DNA of 64,000 nucleotides from Homoserinimonas sp. OAct 916 (GCF_003260275.1 NZ_QJHB01000013.1:1-64000), one strand, 5' to 3'; counted from the stretch's first letter, positions 1-8,760 are shown. Program-made: numbers and translations. The notes: generated by a model not told the origin, from the letters alone.

Positions 1-2
1 TC

Positions 3-44
3 ATCATCGTTGATGCCGGCCACCGCCGCGAGATCTACCGGTAG
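3..44 (+). pseudogene. Possible 3' end of a RelE/ParE-type toxin gene (cut by window edge)
   Basis: The frame starting at base 3 reads IIVDAGHRREIYR and then stops with TAG. The ending GHRR-x-[IV]-YR is typical of the last strand of RelE/ParE-family mRNA interferases. Only 13 residues lie inside the window, so the gene body cannot be judged; it may be intact to the left. The type is given as pseudogene only because the entry is partial. The match rests on one short motif. Confidence 0.4.
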
Positions 45-301
45 GCGCAGAAGTCTCGTTACGCAAACGAGGACGTACGCGGATACCTGCCCACTGCAAA
101 CGCCGGTGGCGTGCGGAAGCGGATCCGCGAACGCTACAGAAAGTCCGCCGGTAGCCGATGGGCTGCTGATGCCGCTTTCGTGCTGCTCAGAGATGAGCGT
201 CAACGTTCTTTGGGCATCCGACGGTCGACGCTTGCGAACCGGCCATGAATGAGATGATGACTGATTGATCGAATGCGAGCCAGAATCGAGGGAGCCAAGG
301 A
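45..301. other. Intergenic stretch without a supportable gene
   Basis: An 80-codon open frame starting at base 10 crosses this stretch, but it overlaps the toxin-like tail, has an arginine/serine-rich composition with no domain, and lacks a ribosome binding site. A GGGAGCCAAGGA tract just before base 302 probably serves the next gene. Confidence 0.5.
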
Positions 302-841
302 TTGGACGGTCAGATAGTCACACGATTCCGCAGTAACATCTGGGCCGCGATTAGCGTAATTCTCGCCTTCCTGCTCCTAGTAATCGCACCTTTCTTCATA
401 CTCCTGCCGACTATCCGTTGGCTCAATTGCAACCGTGCCTCGCCGGAAACTCCTTCTCAACTCGCGATCGCGGCGCTTCTGATAGCGCTGGCCACGGTGC
501 TTTGGGGCACCGCCAGAGCACTTGCCCAACCCGCGAATCTGCGAAACTTTGTCACCGGGAGCTGGATCGCCCTGATCGTCTTAGCCGTTCTACTGGTTCC
601 CCTCTACGGGTTAACCCTCTTGCCGTGGAACCAGCAAATCGGCAGCTTCCGTGAATCCTGCGGCGTTGTTCTTGGCATTGCCGCGGCGCGATCTCTCGTA
701 CTCTTCTTGCCCCACCTCGCCTTAGCCCTGGCCTTCATTCTTCTCCCAGCACGCAAACGAATTTCCGGGCGCCGGACGGCAGTTGTCGCCGCAGCGATTG
801 TATTCTCGTGGTTGGTCCCGTTGGGAATCTCAGCCCTATAA
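302..841 (+). CDS. Hypothetical four-helix membrane protein
   Basis: This 179-residue protein is not recognised. Hydrophobic segments lie at about residues 12-38, 52-72, 85-107 and 120-147, with a further one near 158-177, so it is an integral membrane protein. It starts with TTG, preceded by a GGAG/AAGGA tract a few bases upstream; no in-frame ATG or GTG is available before the first helix. Third-position GC is lower than in the core genes further on, which together with the toxin-like tail to the left hints at an accessory segment. Function unknown. Confidence 0.6.
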   Translation: MDGQIVTRFRSNIWAAISVILAFLLLVIAPFFILLPTIRWLNCNRASPETPSQLAIAALLIALATVLWGTARALAQPANLRNFVTGSWIALIVLAVLLVPLYGLTLLPWNQQIGSFRESCGVVLGIAAARSLVLFLPHLALALAFILLPARKRISGRRTAVVAAAIVFSWLVPLGISAL

Positions 842-1052
842 GACCTCTTCGGGGCCGACAAGTGCTGCATGCCTGATCGGCCCACTCGAAAAATAGAGGC
901 ACTCCGGCGTGGTCCGCTAGCCAACCAGGTGAGGGCGCTCGACGACGGCTCGAAGGCGCAGCCGTGTGGGCGCCTGGAACGAGGACTTTCCGCGTCAGCG
1001 GGAGTGGGGACGCAGTTCGTTGGTAGGGTTTCGGGGACGACAGGAGGCGCGG

Positions 1053-1829
1053 ATGCCGAAGTTTAAGCAGGACAGTGTGAGCAAAACGGGCTCTGGTTCC
1101 CGGCGGGCGCTGTGGCCGGTGATAACCGGCGCATTCGCCGTCTGTGTGTTGGCCCTCACCGGGTGCTCAGCCCCCACACCCAACGCGCCGGGGCCTGGTT
1201 CCGCGACCTCCGACGCCCCGTCGCCACCGACAGGGGCGCCGGCAGACTCGTATCCTGCTGTTGACGATGTGCTGCGCGAGCTCGGCCCGGCACCAAAGCC
1301 AGCCTCCTTCAGCGAGGAGCAAGTCGAGGAGGCACGGCGCGCGCAGGTCGAGGGCGAGTGGGAGAACGTCCTTGAGCGGTTCCCGGATGCTCAACGGCCG
1401 GATGTCGCGTTTATCCGCTACCTGGCCGACGATGAACGCGCGCAGGTGATGGTGGATTGCCTGGTCGACCGCGGCGTGGACGCAGAGCTGTCCCTGTCAG
1501 GGAACGAAGTCTCGTCGTCTTCGCCGCCCGAGCAGGAGCAAGCCGATGCGGTCTCTCACTTTGAGTGCAGAGTACAGTTTCCCGTACGGCCGTGGCCGCC
1601 GCTGACTGCGGAGCAGCTCGGCTACCTCTTCGATTACCTGGAGGGGTTCACGGCGCCGTGCCTGGAAGCGCACGGCAATCCGCAACCCGCCGCACCGACG
1701 CGCGAGTTCTTCATCGAGAACTGGCCGCAGCAAAACTGGTTCCCCGGCCCTAGCCTCGAAATCATGGGCACCCCCGAAGGGTCGGCCATCGAGCAGGCGT
1801 GCCCGGTGACTCCTCCCGGGTTTAACTGA
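1053..1829 (+). CDS. Hypothetical lipoprotein
   Basis: The ATG at 1053 follows AGGAGGCGCGG, a strong ribosome binding site, so the 87-base in-frame extension upstream is not used. The 258-residue product opens with a basic n-region, a hydrophobic stretch and the lipobox LTGC at about residues 31-34, giving a lipid-anchored exported protein. A Pro/Ser/Ala-rich linker follows, then a mature domain with several cysteines and aromatic residues (VDCLVDRG, FECRVQFP, APCLEAHGN, QACPV), probably disulfide bonded. No family is recognised. Confidence 0.75.
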   Translation: MPKFKQDSVSKTGSGSRRALWPVITGAFAVCVLALTGCSAPTPNAPGPGSATSDAPSPPTGAPADSYPAVDDVLRELGPAPKPASFSEEQVEEARRAQVEGEWENVLERFPDAQRPDVAFIRYLADDERAQVMVDCLVDRGVDAELSLSGNEVSSSSPPEQEQADAVSHFECRVQFPVRPWPPLTAEQLGYLFDYLEGFTAPCLEAHGNPQPAAPTREFFIENWPQQNWFPGPSLEIMGTPEGSAIEQACPVTPPGFN

Positions 1830-1962
1830 GCGGAGCGGGACAACTTACCGCACGCACGCAGAGTGCTGTGCGCCGGATGTCGGGACCTGACATCATCGTG
1901 CAGGTTTCTGATCGGCCAGCAGCCATCGGCACGCTGTACCCTCCGGCCGGTCGCAGGGCCCG

Positions 1963-2907
1963 TCAGAGACTGTCGGGGTCCAGATTCAGTGTCGTGCCCT
2001 CGTATAGGTACTGCTGGTTCCCGAATACTTCAAGACCCGCGTTCAGCCAGATGAGGCCCTCGATCGAAACCCCGAAACGATCCGCCACGACAGAGGTGAT
2101 ATCGCCCGGGGCGACGAGGTACTGTTTCGGGGCGCCGCTGGCCGTGCTCGCCGTCACCTCGCCCGCGGCATAGGCGCGTGGCCCGTCGTCGGCCGGCTGG
2201 ACATTGGACTGCCGGGCCGGGATGTCCCAGCGCACGGTGTCGACGGCGAGGATCTTGTTCGGTCCGAGCTCGATCGGGACGCCGTCACCGGAGCTTGCCG
2301 ATGAATAGGTCACAAGAGTGCCCAGGTAGGAGGGTTGCCCTTCGGAGCCCAGTGATACCGATGAGGCAGGTGCAGCCGTGGTCGTTGGACCGCCGAGCTG
2401 ATGGTCGCCGATCCCGTGGTAGGTGAGACCGTCGCCAACCTCGGGCGGAACGTCGATGAGCGTGACCGACACCGGCACCGGCACCGTCGAAGTGAAGCCC
2501 GAATACTGCGCGGAGTAAGTGTTGTCACCGTTCGAGATCATCCGATAGTGAAAGTAGATGCTCCCCTTCGGGGAGGCCACGTCCCCCTCGGCGACGACCG
2601 TTCCCTCCGGAACGGGGATCAGCTCGGGTTTGGGTACCGGTGTGTTGACCGGCTCAGGGGTCGCTGGCTGGGGGTTTGCCGGATCCGCAGTCGAGGCCGA
2701 CGGCCGTGGGGTGGGTGAAGCGGACGCGGGTGCCGTGGCCTGGGGGGACGGGCTGTGCGTCACTTGCGCGGTGCTGTCCTTGGCGGCCGGGAAGCACCCG
2801 GCGAGCGTGGCCGTGATCGCGACCGCGATGCCGATTGCGGCGAATCTACGCCCCCATGCTGTGCCGACTCTTGCTCGGGCAACGCCGCAGATCACCCTGT
2901 CTGGCAT
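1963..2907 (-). CDS. Lipoprotein with C-terminal LysM-like domain
   Basis: The ATG at 2907 has GGGGGA just upstream. The 314-residue product has an N-terminal signal peptide with lipobox LAGC, then a Pro/Ser/Ala/Thr-rich linker of about 50 residues suited to crossing the cell wall. A beta-rich middle domain follows. The last 45 residues (QYLVAPGDITSVVADRFGVS and the following LIWLNAG) match the LysM fold, a peptidoglycan-binding module. The protein is probably anchored in the membrane and bound to the wall. Its role is unknown. It converges with the lipoprotein gene ending at 1829. Confidence 0.75.
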   Translation of the reverse strand: MPDRVICGVARARVGTAWGRRFAAIGIAVAITATLAGCFPAAKDSTAQVTHSPSPQATAPASASPTPRPSASTADPANPQPATPEPVNTPVPKPELIPVPEGTVVAEGDVASPKGSIYFHYRMISNGDNTYSAQYSGFTSTVPVPVSVTLIDVPPEVGDGLTYHGIGDHQLGGPTTTAAPASSVSLGSEGQPSYLGTLVTYSSASSGDGVPIELGPNKILAVDTVRWDIPARQSNVQPADDGPRAYAAGEVTASTASGAPKQYLVAPGDITSVVADRFGVSIEGLIWLNAGLEVFGNQQYLYEGTTLNLDPDSL

Positions 2908-3198
2908 GATTCCCCCATAGCCGAAGCCTAGTCTCGGGCGCAGATCACTCTGCAGCACCACCGTTTGAGCAACGCCCCCAGCGACACGAGGCAGCGCAAG
3001 TCTTCATGGGCCGCTGGGGATGTAGCGAGTCATGGATAGGGCTGCTGTCGCCCGTTAGACGGTCCTGCTGTGGACACCACAGACTACTATCCGTTGCGGC
3101 TGATCGTCACCAGTGTTTGGTTGGGCAGGGACGCGAAGCAATTTCCGCTTGAAGGATCACTATTGCCCAGTCCTCGATGATGGCGCACAGTTCAGAAT
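2908..3198. other. Intergenic region upstream of the recombinase with a palindrome
   Basis: There is no gene here. A perfect palindrome CTGTGGACACCACAG lies at 3068-3082. Serine recombinases often act on or are regulated from inverted-repeat sites next to their own gene, so it is a candidate site, but no second copy was found. Confidence 0.35.
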
Positions 3199-3786
3199 AT
3201 GAATGAATTACACATCGGGTACGCGCGCGTATCCACAAACGAGCAGGATCTCACCGCACAACGCAACGCCCTGGAAGCCCTCGGCGTCAGATCAAACTTG
3301 ATCTATACCGACCATGGCCTCACCGGCACAAACCGGGCGCGCCCCGGACTACGAGAGGCTCTTGCCGCCTGCCGAAACGGTGACACTCTCGTCATCTCCA
3401 AACTCGACCGATTGGCCCGTTCCCTCAAGGATGCGCGGGACATAATCGACGAGCTCACGATCAAAGGAGTCAAGCTCAGCATCGGCGGTTCGGTGCACGA
3501 CCCAACCGACCCGGTCGGTCGCCTCCTGTTCAACGTGCTTGCGATGGTCGCAGAGTTCGAGTCCGATCTCATCCGCGCACGAACGAGAGAAGGAATGCTG
3601 GTGGCCAAAGCAAAGGGCCACCTGCGGGGTAAGCAACCCAAGCTGTCGGTGGCGCAGCAACGTCACTTGATGGAAGTCCATCAGGCGGGAACGCATTCCA
3701 CCGCCGAACTCGCCGAGTTGTTCAATGTCGCTCGCTCAACCGTCTACCGAACTGTTCAACGACAGTCCGCAGTACGCGACGACTAG
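3199..3786 (+). CDS. Serine recombinase (resolvase/invertase family)
   Basis: The 195-residue protein has the resolvase catalytic domain: YARVST at residues 8-13 with nucleophile Ser12, DHGLTGTNRARPGL, ISKLDRLARSL, and the helix-E region GRLLFNVLAMVAEFESDLI. A Hin-like helix-turn-helix occupies about residues 147-187 (AELAELFNVARSTVYR). Length fits small Tn3 resolvases and DNA invertases (about 180-200 residues). No clear ribosome binding site precedes the ATG. No transposase, invertible segment or toxin partner is visible, so it may be a relic of a mobile element. Confidence 0.9.
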   Translation: MNELHIGYARVSTNEQDLTAQRNALEALGVRSNLIYTDHGLTGTNRARPGLREALAACRNGDTLVISKLDRLARSLKDARDIIDELTIKGVKLSIGGSVHDPTDPVGRLLFNVLAMVAEFESDLIRARTREGMLVAKAKGHLRGKQPKLSVAQQRHLMEVHQAGTHSTAELAELFNVARSTVYRTVQRQSAVRDD

Positions 3787-4110
3787 AGTGCTCTCACAGC
3801 CCAACTATGGAACAGTCCTTACCCGTAGAGGGGCCCACTTGTGGTGCTTCCCGCACCGTTACGGGGATCGACGCGTCGGAGATCCCAGCGATGCCCGTAG
3901 AGGTGTCCCGAATAATTGCCCGATGAACGCGCGCCAAGCGCAACACCAATTCGGCGCCACAACTGCGGGCGTTAATGCAAGTCACGATCTGTCGGTTTGC
4001 CCGAACTAGAGTGAGAGCAACAGCCGACTTCCGGCTCATGCAATCTGGGCAATCGTGACGGTGCGGGATCCACGCCCTAATCCCAACACATTGAGATAGG
4101 GGCATTCTGT
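3787..4110. other. Intergenic region after the recombinase
   Basis: No supportable gene. It holds a hairpin GGTGC-TTCCC-GCACC at 3843-3857 and a 10-base direct repeat CCCGTAGAGG at 3822-3831 and 3894-3903. Base composition is less GC-rich than in the flanking core genes. An open frame on the minus strand has no start signal or recognisable domain. Confidence 0.4.
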
Positions 4111-4473
4111 ATGACCGAGAACCGAAAAAGTGGCGCAAACACCGGCTCAGCTGGGCGATTGTCCTTGCCGTTTCTCGGAGTCACCGCGCTGATTTCCGGT
4201 GCCATCACACCGGCCTGGGTGGTGCTGACGGTGATCACCGGAGGACCGGAGGCTGCAGCCTGGGTTCCTGTGATCGTGCTCTTTCTCATGCCCTTCAATC
4301 TGGTCGTCTTTGCCCTGTTCATCGGGGCGGTGGTCTGCGGTATCTATGCTCTCCGCAATGCAGGCACCGACCGCGTACTCGGCAGAATCGGCCTGATTCT
4401 GGCCGGCGTGCAACTGCTCGCCGCAGTCGCCTATCTGGTCTGGGCCCTCACCGACGGCCTATTCGGTGGTTGA
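4111..4473 (+). CDS. Small hypothetical membrane protein
   Basis: 120 residues with three hydrophobic segments at about 17-45, 50-82 and 91-116, so most of the protein is in the membrane. No family is recognised; it resembles the small DUF4190/DUF4064-like helical proteins common in actinobacteria. It converges with the 2-oxoacid dehydrogenase operon, whose last stop lies only 22 bases beyond this gene. Confidence 0.65.
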   Translation: MTENRKSGANTGSAGRLSLPFLGVTALISGAITPAWVVLTVITGGPEAAAWVPVIVLFLMPFNLVVFALFIGAVVCGIYALRNAGTDRVLGRIGLILAGVQLLAAVAYLVWALTDGLFGG

Positions 4474-4495
4474 CACCCGCGGCACGTTGCTACCA

Positions 4496-5890
4496 TCACA
4501 CCATCGTGAGCACGCGGGCGGGGTCACTCAGGATCGTCCCGACGTCGGTGAGGAAACGCGAACCCTGCTCGCCGTCGACCAGCCGGTGGTCAAACGACAG
4601 GCTCAACGTCATCACTTGGCGCAGGGCGACCTCGCCCCTGTGTTCCCAGGGCATCCTGCGCACGGCACCGATCGCGAGAATGGCGGCTTCGCCGGGGTTC
4701 AGCACCGGCGTGCCGGCATCGACGCCGAACACACCCACGTTCGTGATCGAGATTGTTCCGCCGGTTAGCTGGCGCGGCGTGGCCCTGCCCGCACGTGACG
4801 TCTCGGTAAGTACGGCCAGAGCGTCAACGAGCTCGCGAAGGCTCATTCGTTCCGCGTCTTTGATGTTCGGCACCACCAAGCCGCGTTCGGAGGCCACAGC
4901 GATACCGAGGTTGACATAGTTGAACTGTATGATCTCCTGTGCCTTATCGTCCCAGCGAGTGTTCACCGAAGGAGTGCGAGCGGCGGCGATACACATCGCT
5001 TTCGCCACCACGGCGAGCAGGCCGGGCCGGCTGCCGGCGAAATCGCGTGACGCACGCAATCGGTCCACGAGCTCCATCGTCGGCGTCACGTCGATGGTCA
5101 GAAACTCGGTGACATGCGGTGCCGTGAAAGCACTGGCCACCATGGCCTGTGCCGTGTGCTTGCGCACCCCGCGGATCGGGGTTCGAACCTCTCGAATAGC
5201 GGCGGGGTCTCCGATGGTGATATCGGGTTCCATGGTGGGGCTCACCTGCAGGTGGTCCAGTACGTCCTGCCTGGTGATCAGCCCGCGCTCACCGGTGCCG
5301 GTAACCTTGGTCAGATCGACGCCCTCGTCCCGTGCGAGTTTGCGCACGGGCGGTGTCGAGCGCGGCCGCTCCAGAACCGGTTCGGCGCGCTTCTGCTCGG
5401 CACGATCGGCGTGGGCCTCCTCGGATTCCACCGCGGGATCCATGGCAGGCTCTGCGGATACTGGCCGGTGTGCCTGCCGCGCAACGGCGTCGAATCCGGC
5501 GGCCCGTGCCCGGCGACGCGGGCGATCCGTCGAATCGACCGGGGCCCCGTAGCCGACCAGAACGGGGTTGCGTTCGGCAACCTCGCGCTTCTGATCGGTT
5601 CCGCTATTGTCGTCTCCATTCGGGCCATCCGCACCATCAGGCGCACCGTCGGGCACGTCGATGGCGACGATCGGCGCACCGACCCGAACGGTCGACCCGG
5701 CCTCTTCATAGAGCTTCTTGACCACGCCGGCGTACGGGCTGGGCAGTTCGACCAGCGCTTTCGCCGTTTCGACCTCTGCGATGATCTGGTTGAGCTCGAC
5801 CGTGTCACCCACCGCAACCTTCCAGGCAACTATGTCTGATTCGGTGAGCCCCTCCCCGAGGTCGGGCAGGTTGAAGGTCTTCGTGCTCAT
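4496..5890 (-). CDS. bkdC: Branched-chain 2-oxoacid dehydrogenase E2 (dihydrolipoyl acyltransferase)
   Basis: E2 transfers the acyl group from E1 to CoA through a lipoyl arm. The 464 residues show one lipoyl domain (about 1-78) with the lipoylated lysine in ETAKA (Lys44), a charged Ala/Pro linker, a peripheral-subunit-binding domain (about 178-214, PVRKLARDEGVDL...TGERGLITRQDV), and the catalytic domain ending in FDHRLVDG (433-440) with the active-site His and Asp. The ATG overlaps the stop of the E1 beta gene (ATGA), so translation is coupled. The assignment to branched-chain rather than pyruvate substrates comes from the alpha/beta E1 and the Lrp regulator, and is inference. No E3 gene is in the operon. 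Confidence 0.92.
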   Translation of the reverse strand: MSTKTFNLPDLGEGLTESDIVAWKVAVGDTVELNQIIAEVETAKALVELPSPYAGVVKKLYEEAGSTVRVGAPIVAIDVPDGAPDGADGPNGDDNSGTDQKREVAERNPVLVGYGAPVDSTDRPRRRARAAGFDAVARQAHRPVSAEPAMDPAVESEEAHADRAEQKRAEPVLERPRSTPPVRKLARDEGVDLTKVTGTGERGLITRQDVLDHLQVSPTMEPDITIGDPAAIREVRTPIRGVRKHTAQAMVASAFTAPHVTEFLTIDVTPTMELVDRLRASRDFAGSRPGLLAVVAKAMCIAAARTPSVNTRWDDKAQEIIQFNYVNLGIAVASERGLVVPNIKDAERMSLRELVDALAVLTETSRAGRATPRQLTGGTISITNVGVFGVDAGTPVLNPGEAAILAIGAVRRMPWEHRGEVALRQVMTLSLSFDHRLVDGEQGSRFLTDVGTILSDPARVLTMV

Positions 5891-6900
5891 GATGCGTGGC
5901 TCCAGTCACTGAGTGAATTGCGGCGCCCGAGTACACGGTCGACGGCATCGAGCATGCGGTCGAGGTTGGGCAGGTAATGCTCCTCGAGCTTCGCCGCCGG
6001 GTAGGGCACATCAAAACCTGTAACCCGCGCCGGGGCCGCCTCAAGGTAGTCGAAGCAACGCTCGGTGATGCTGGCCGCGATCTCGGCACCCAGCCCTAAG
6101 AACTGCTGTGCCTCGTGGGTGATCACGAGCCGGCCGGTCTTGCGCACCGAGGCAGCCACCGTGTCAAAGTCGATCGGTGACAGCGAGCGCAGGTCGATGA
6201 CTTCCACCGAGACTCCGTCGTCGGCTGCAGCCAACGCTGCATCCTTCGCGGTCATTACCAGCGGCCCGTAGGTTACCAGGGTCACATCGGTGCCGGAATT
6301 GACAACCTGGGCACGCTCCATCGATGGCTGCTCGGTTTCGGCCAACTGATCCACCTCGCCCTTGCTCCAGTAGCGTCTTTTCGGTTCGAAGAACAGCACC
6401 GGGTCGTCGGATGCGATCGCCTGTTGGATCATCGTGTAGGCATCCTGCGAGTTGGAACAACTGACCACCCGGAGCCCCGGAGTATGGGCGAAATACGCTT
6501 CAGGTGATTCGGAGTGGTGCTCCACCGAGCCGATTCCGCCGCCAAACGGCACTCGGATCGTGATCGGCAGTTTCACCGCACCACGGGTTCGGGCGTGCAT
6601 CTTGGAGATCTGGGTGATGATCTGGTTGAAGGCCGGAAAGATGAATCCGTCGAACTGGATCTCCACCACCGGGCGGTAGCCACGATAGGCCAACCCGATC
6701 GCGGTGCCGAGCATGCCGGACTCGGCGAGCGGGGCATCAATCACTCGATTCGGGCCGAAGTCTGCCTGCAAACCGTCGGTCACACGAAAGACACCGCCGA
6801 GCTTGCCGATGTCTTCGCCCATCAACACGACCTTCTCATCTACTTCGAGGGCGCGCCTGAGCCCGGCATTGATCGCTTTGGACAGTGTGAGCTGGGTCAT
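5887..6900 (-). CDS. bkdB: 2-oxoacid dehydrogenase E1 component, beta subunit
   Basis: 337 residues, the normal size for the beta subunit of heterotetrameric E1. The transketolase-like pyrimidine-binding region is visible (VVLMGEDIGKLGGVFRVTDG, then DAPLAESGMLGTAIGLA), followed by the C-terminal domain with TYGPLVMTAKDAA and VEVIDLRSLSPID. With the alpha subunit it performs thiamine-diphosphate-dependent decarboxylation of branched-chain 2-oxoacids and reductive acylation of the E2 lipoyl group. It overlaps both neighbours by 4 bases (ATGA), so the three subunits are made in coupled fashion. Confidence 0.92.
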   Translation of the reverse strand: MTQLTLSKAINAGLRRALEVDEKVVLMGEDIGKLGGVFRVTDGLQADFGPNRVIDAPLAESGMLGTAIGLAYRGYRPVVEIQFDGFIFPAFNQIITQISKMHARTRGAVKLPITIRVPFGGGIGSVEHHSESPEAYFAHTPGLRVVSCSNSQDAYTMIQQAIASDDPVLFFEPKRRYWSKGEVDQLAETEQPSMERAQVVNSGTDVTLVTYGPLVMTAKDAALAAADDGVSVEVIDLRSLSPIDFDTVAASVRKTGRLVITHEAQQFLGLGAEIAASITERCFDYLEAAPARVTGFDVPYPAAKLEEHYLPNLDRMLDAVDRVLGRRNSLSDWSHAS

Positions 6901-8081
6901 CGCGCACCGCCTTCAAACATGTCCAGATATGCGGAGTACTGGCTCTTCTGTCGCTCCAACCACGAACTCTCGGTGCTCAGCACGTGGTCGAAGATGCTCA
7001 AGCTCTCCGGGTCGGTGAGCCCGAGGGTTCCGGCGCGCACCTCAGCGGCCACGCTGTCCGCCTTGGCCTGCACCTCGGCGCGCACCTCATCGGTCAGCGC
7101 GCCCATGCTGCTCAAGTGAGCCTCGAGCCGCTTGATCGGGTCTTTCACCGACCACTCGTCGAGTTCTTCCTTGTTGCGGTAGCGGGTGGGGTCGTCACTG
7201 GTCGTGTGCGGCCCCATACGATAGGTAACCGCCTCGATGAACGTCGGGCCTCCACCCGTCCGCGCACGTTCGATCGCCCGCCGAGTGACCGCCATCACGG
7301 CGAGCACGTCGTTACCGTCGACGCGAATACTCGGGATGCCGAATCCTGGAGCCCGGTTCGCGATCGCGATGCGCGCTTGTCGCTCTACAGGTTCGGAGAT
7401 CGCCCATTGGTTGTTCTGGCAGAAGAAGACGACCGGTGCTTGGAACCTGGCCGCGAAGACCATGGCCTCACTGATGTCGCCCTGGCTGGTCGCCCCGTCG
7501 CCGAAGTAGGCGATGGCGACCTGGTCGCCGCCGTCGAACTGGCAGCCCATGGCGTAACCGGTCGCGTGTAGCGCCTGGGTGCCGATGATCACACTGGGGA
7601 TGGCCATGTTGATCTCATAGGGATCCCAACCGGAGTGGGAGTTGCCTCGCCAGACCCGCATCAGATCGGTGAAGTCGACGCCCCGGCAGTACGCCACCGC
7701 GTTCTCGCGATAACTGGAGAAGACGAAGTCGTCAGACCGGAGGCTGCGGGCGGAACCAATCTGGGCGGCCTCCTGCCCGAGTAACGGTGCCCACAACCCG
7801 AGCTGGCCCTGGCGCTGTAGGTGCATGGCCTCGGTGTCGATACGACGCACGACGACATGATCCTCATAGAGTCGCACGAGACTGGCAACGTCGACATCAG
7901 CGACCCACGGGTCATAGTCGGCATTGGGCGTGCGGTGCCCATCCGGCGTCAGAAGTTGGAGAAAATCTGCTGAGGCCTCGCCTGGTGGGACGGAAGTCCC
8001 GTCGACCATGGGCTCGGTCGGAATCGCCCGTTCATCGTGCAGATGATTGCTCAGTGACGTTTCAGGTTGAATTGTGGACAT
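6897..8081 (-). CDS. bkdA: 2-oxoacid dehydrogenase E1 component, alpha subunit
   Basis: 394 residues. The thiamine diphosphate motif runs from GDG at 194-196 to NN at 223-224 (FCQNNQWAIS). The conserved region YRMGPHTTSDDPTRYR, with its phosphorylation-loop equivalent, lies in the C-terminal third. It is the first gene of the operon; its ATG at 8081 follows AAGGA about ten bases upstream. A disordered N-terminal extension of roughly 50 residues precedes the catalytic fold. Substrates are probably the 2-oxoacids of Val, Leu and Ile, whose acyl-CoA products prime the branched fatty acids typical of this group. Confidence 0.92.
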   Translation of the reverse strand: MSTIQPETSLSNHLHDERAIPTEPMVDGTSVPPGEASADFLQLLTPDGHRTPNADYDPWVADVDVASLVRLYEDHVVVRRIDTEAMHLQRQGQLGLWAPLLGQEAAQIGSARSLRSDDFVFSSYRENAVAYCRGVDFTDLMRVWRGNSHSGWDPYEINMAIPSVIIGTQALHATGYAMGCQFDGGDQVAIAYFGDGATSQGDISEAMVFAARFQAPVVFFCQNNQWAISEPVERQARIAIANRAPGFGIPSIRVDGNDVLAVMAVTRRAIERARTGGGPTFIEAVTYRMGPHTTSDDPTRYRNKEELDEWSVKDPIKRLEAHLSSMGALTDEVRAEVQAKADSVAAEVRAGTLGLTDPESLSIFDHVLSTESSWLERQKSQYSAYLDMFEGGAR

Positions 8082-8199
8082 GCTCGCACGCGTCCTTCGC
8101 TTGTCTTACGACGGGTCTCGTCGCCTCGCTCTTTGGCTGCGGCTGTTGGCCTCGCGCCAAACTTCGGCATCATTGCCTCCTGCTGTTCCGACAATACCC

Positions 8200-8212
8200 A
8201 TCGTTCAACAAT
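8200..8212. promoter_or_regulatory. Near-palindromic candidate operator, site 1
   Basis: ATCGTTCAACAAT is palindromic at 10 of 12 positions around a central base (AT-GTT-AAC-AT). It lies in the divergent promoter region between the E1 alpha gene and the Lrp-family gene. Lrp/AsnC proteins bind 13-15 bp imperfect palindromes of this kind. Binding is inferred. Confidence 0.4.
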
Positions 8213-8237
8213 GAGCGCAACCACGCGCGATCTGCTT

Positions 8238-8250
8238 GAGCACTTTGCTC
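8238..8250. promoter_or_regulatory. Palindromic candidate operator, site 2
   Basis: GAGCA-CTT-TGCTC is a perfect 5+3+5 palindrome, centred 38 bases from site 1. It lies 37 bases before the start of the Lrp-family gene, a position suited to autoregulation. Confidence 0.4.
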
Positions 8251-8286
8251 TAGAGCCATAGAAAGTTTGTGCTGTAAGTTCGCATT

Positions 8287-8760
8287 ATGCACCCTATCGA
8301 TAGCCTAGACACGAACCTGCTACTTGCTCTGGCCGACGACCCACGAGCAACTGTCGTCGCGTTGGCGCTGGAGTTGGGGGTCTCGCGCAACACGGTGCAG
8401 TCTCGTCTGGCACAGTTGGAGAAGCGCCACCTGTTCCTCTCTTTCGAACGCCGCCTGAACCCGGTCGCTCTGGGTTACCCGTTGATGGCGTTCATCTCGG
8501 TGCACATTCAACAGCAGAAACTGGGCGCCATCGTCGAGCAATTGGCCGAGATTCCGGAGATCATCCAGGCACACGGCCTCAGCGGTTCGGCCGACCTACA
8601 GGTACGGGTGGTCTGCCGTGACGCCGAAGATCTGTTCCGCCTCAGCAAAGCGATCCTTGCCTGCGACGGAGTTGAGCGCGCCGACACGGCACTCGCGATG
8701 AGCGAACTGATCGAGTTTCGAATGGAGCCATTGCTCAGGCGCGATTCATCCGGCACGTGA
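8287..8760 (+). CDS. Lrp/AsnC-family regulator, probable BkdR
   Basis: 157 residues: an N-terminal winged helix-turn-helix (about 5-55, with ALELGVSRNTVQSRLAQLEK as recognition region) and a RAM ligand-binding domain (about 65-140, with YPLMAFISVHI and HGLSGSADLQVRVV). Divergence from the E1/E2 operon, with a 205-base shared promoter region holding two palindromes, matches the known layout of bkdR regulators that respond to branched-chain amino acids. The family is clear; the target and ligand are inferred from position. Confidence 0.88.
   Translation: MHPIDSLDTNLLLALADDPRATVVALALELGVSRNTVQSRLAQLEKRHLFLSFERRLNPVALGYPLMAFISVHIQQQKLGAIVEQLAEIPEIIQAHGLSGSADLQVRVVCRDAEDLFRLSKAILACDGVERADTALAMSELIEFRMEPLLRRDSSGT

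Noticed and set aside
10-252. 80-codon plus-strand open frame at the left edge
   Set aside because: No ribosome binding site or domain, low-complexity Arg/Ser composition, and overlap with the toxin-like tail.
3794-4138. Minus-strand open frame after the recombinase
   Set aside because: No start signal, no recognisable domain; composition could arise by chance in this GC-rich stretch.
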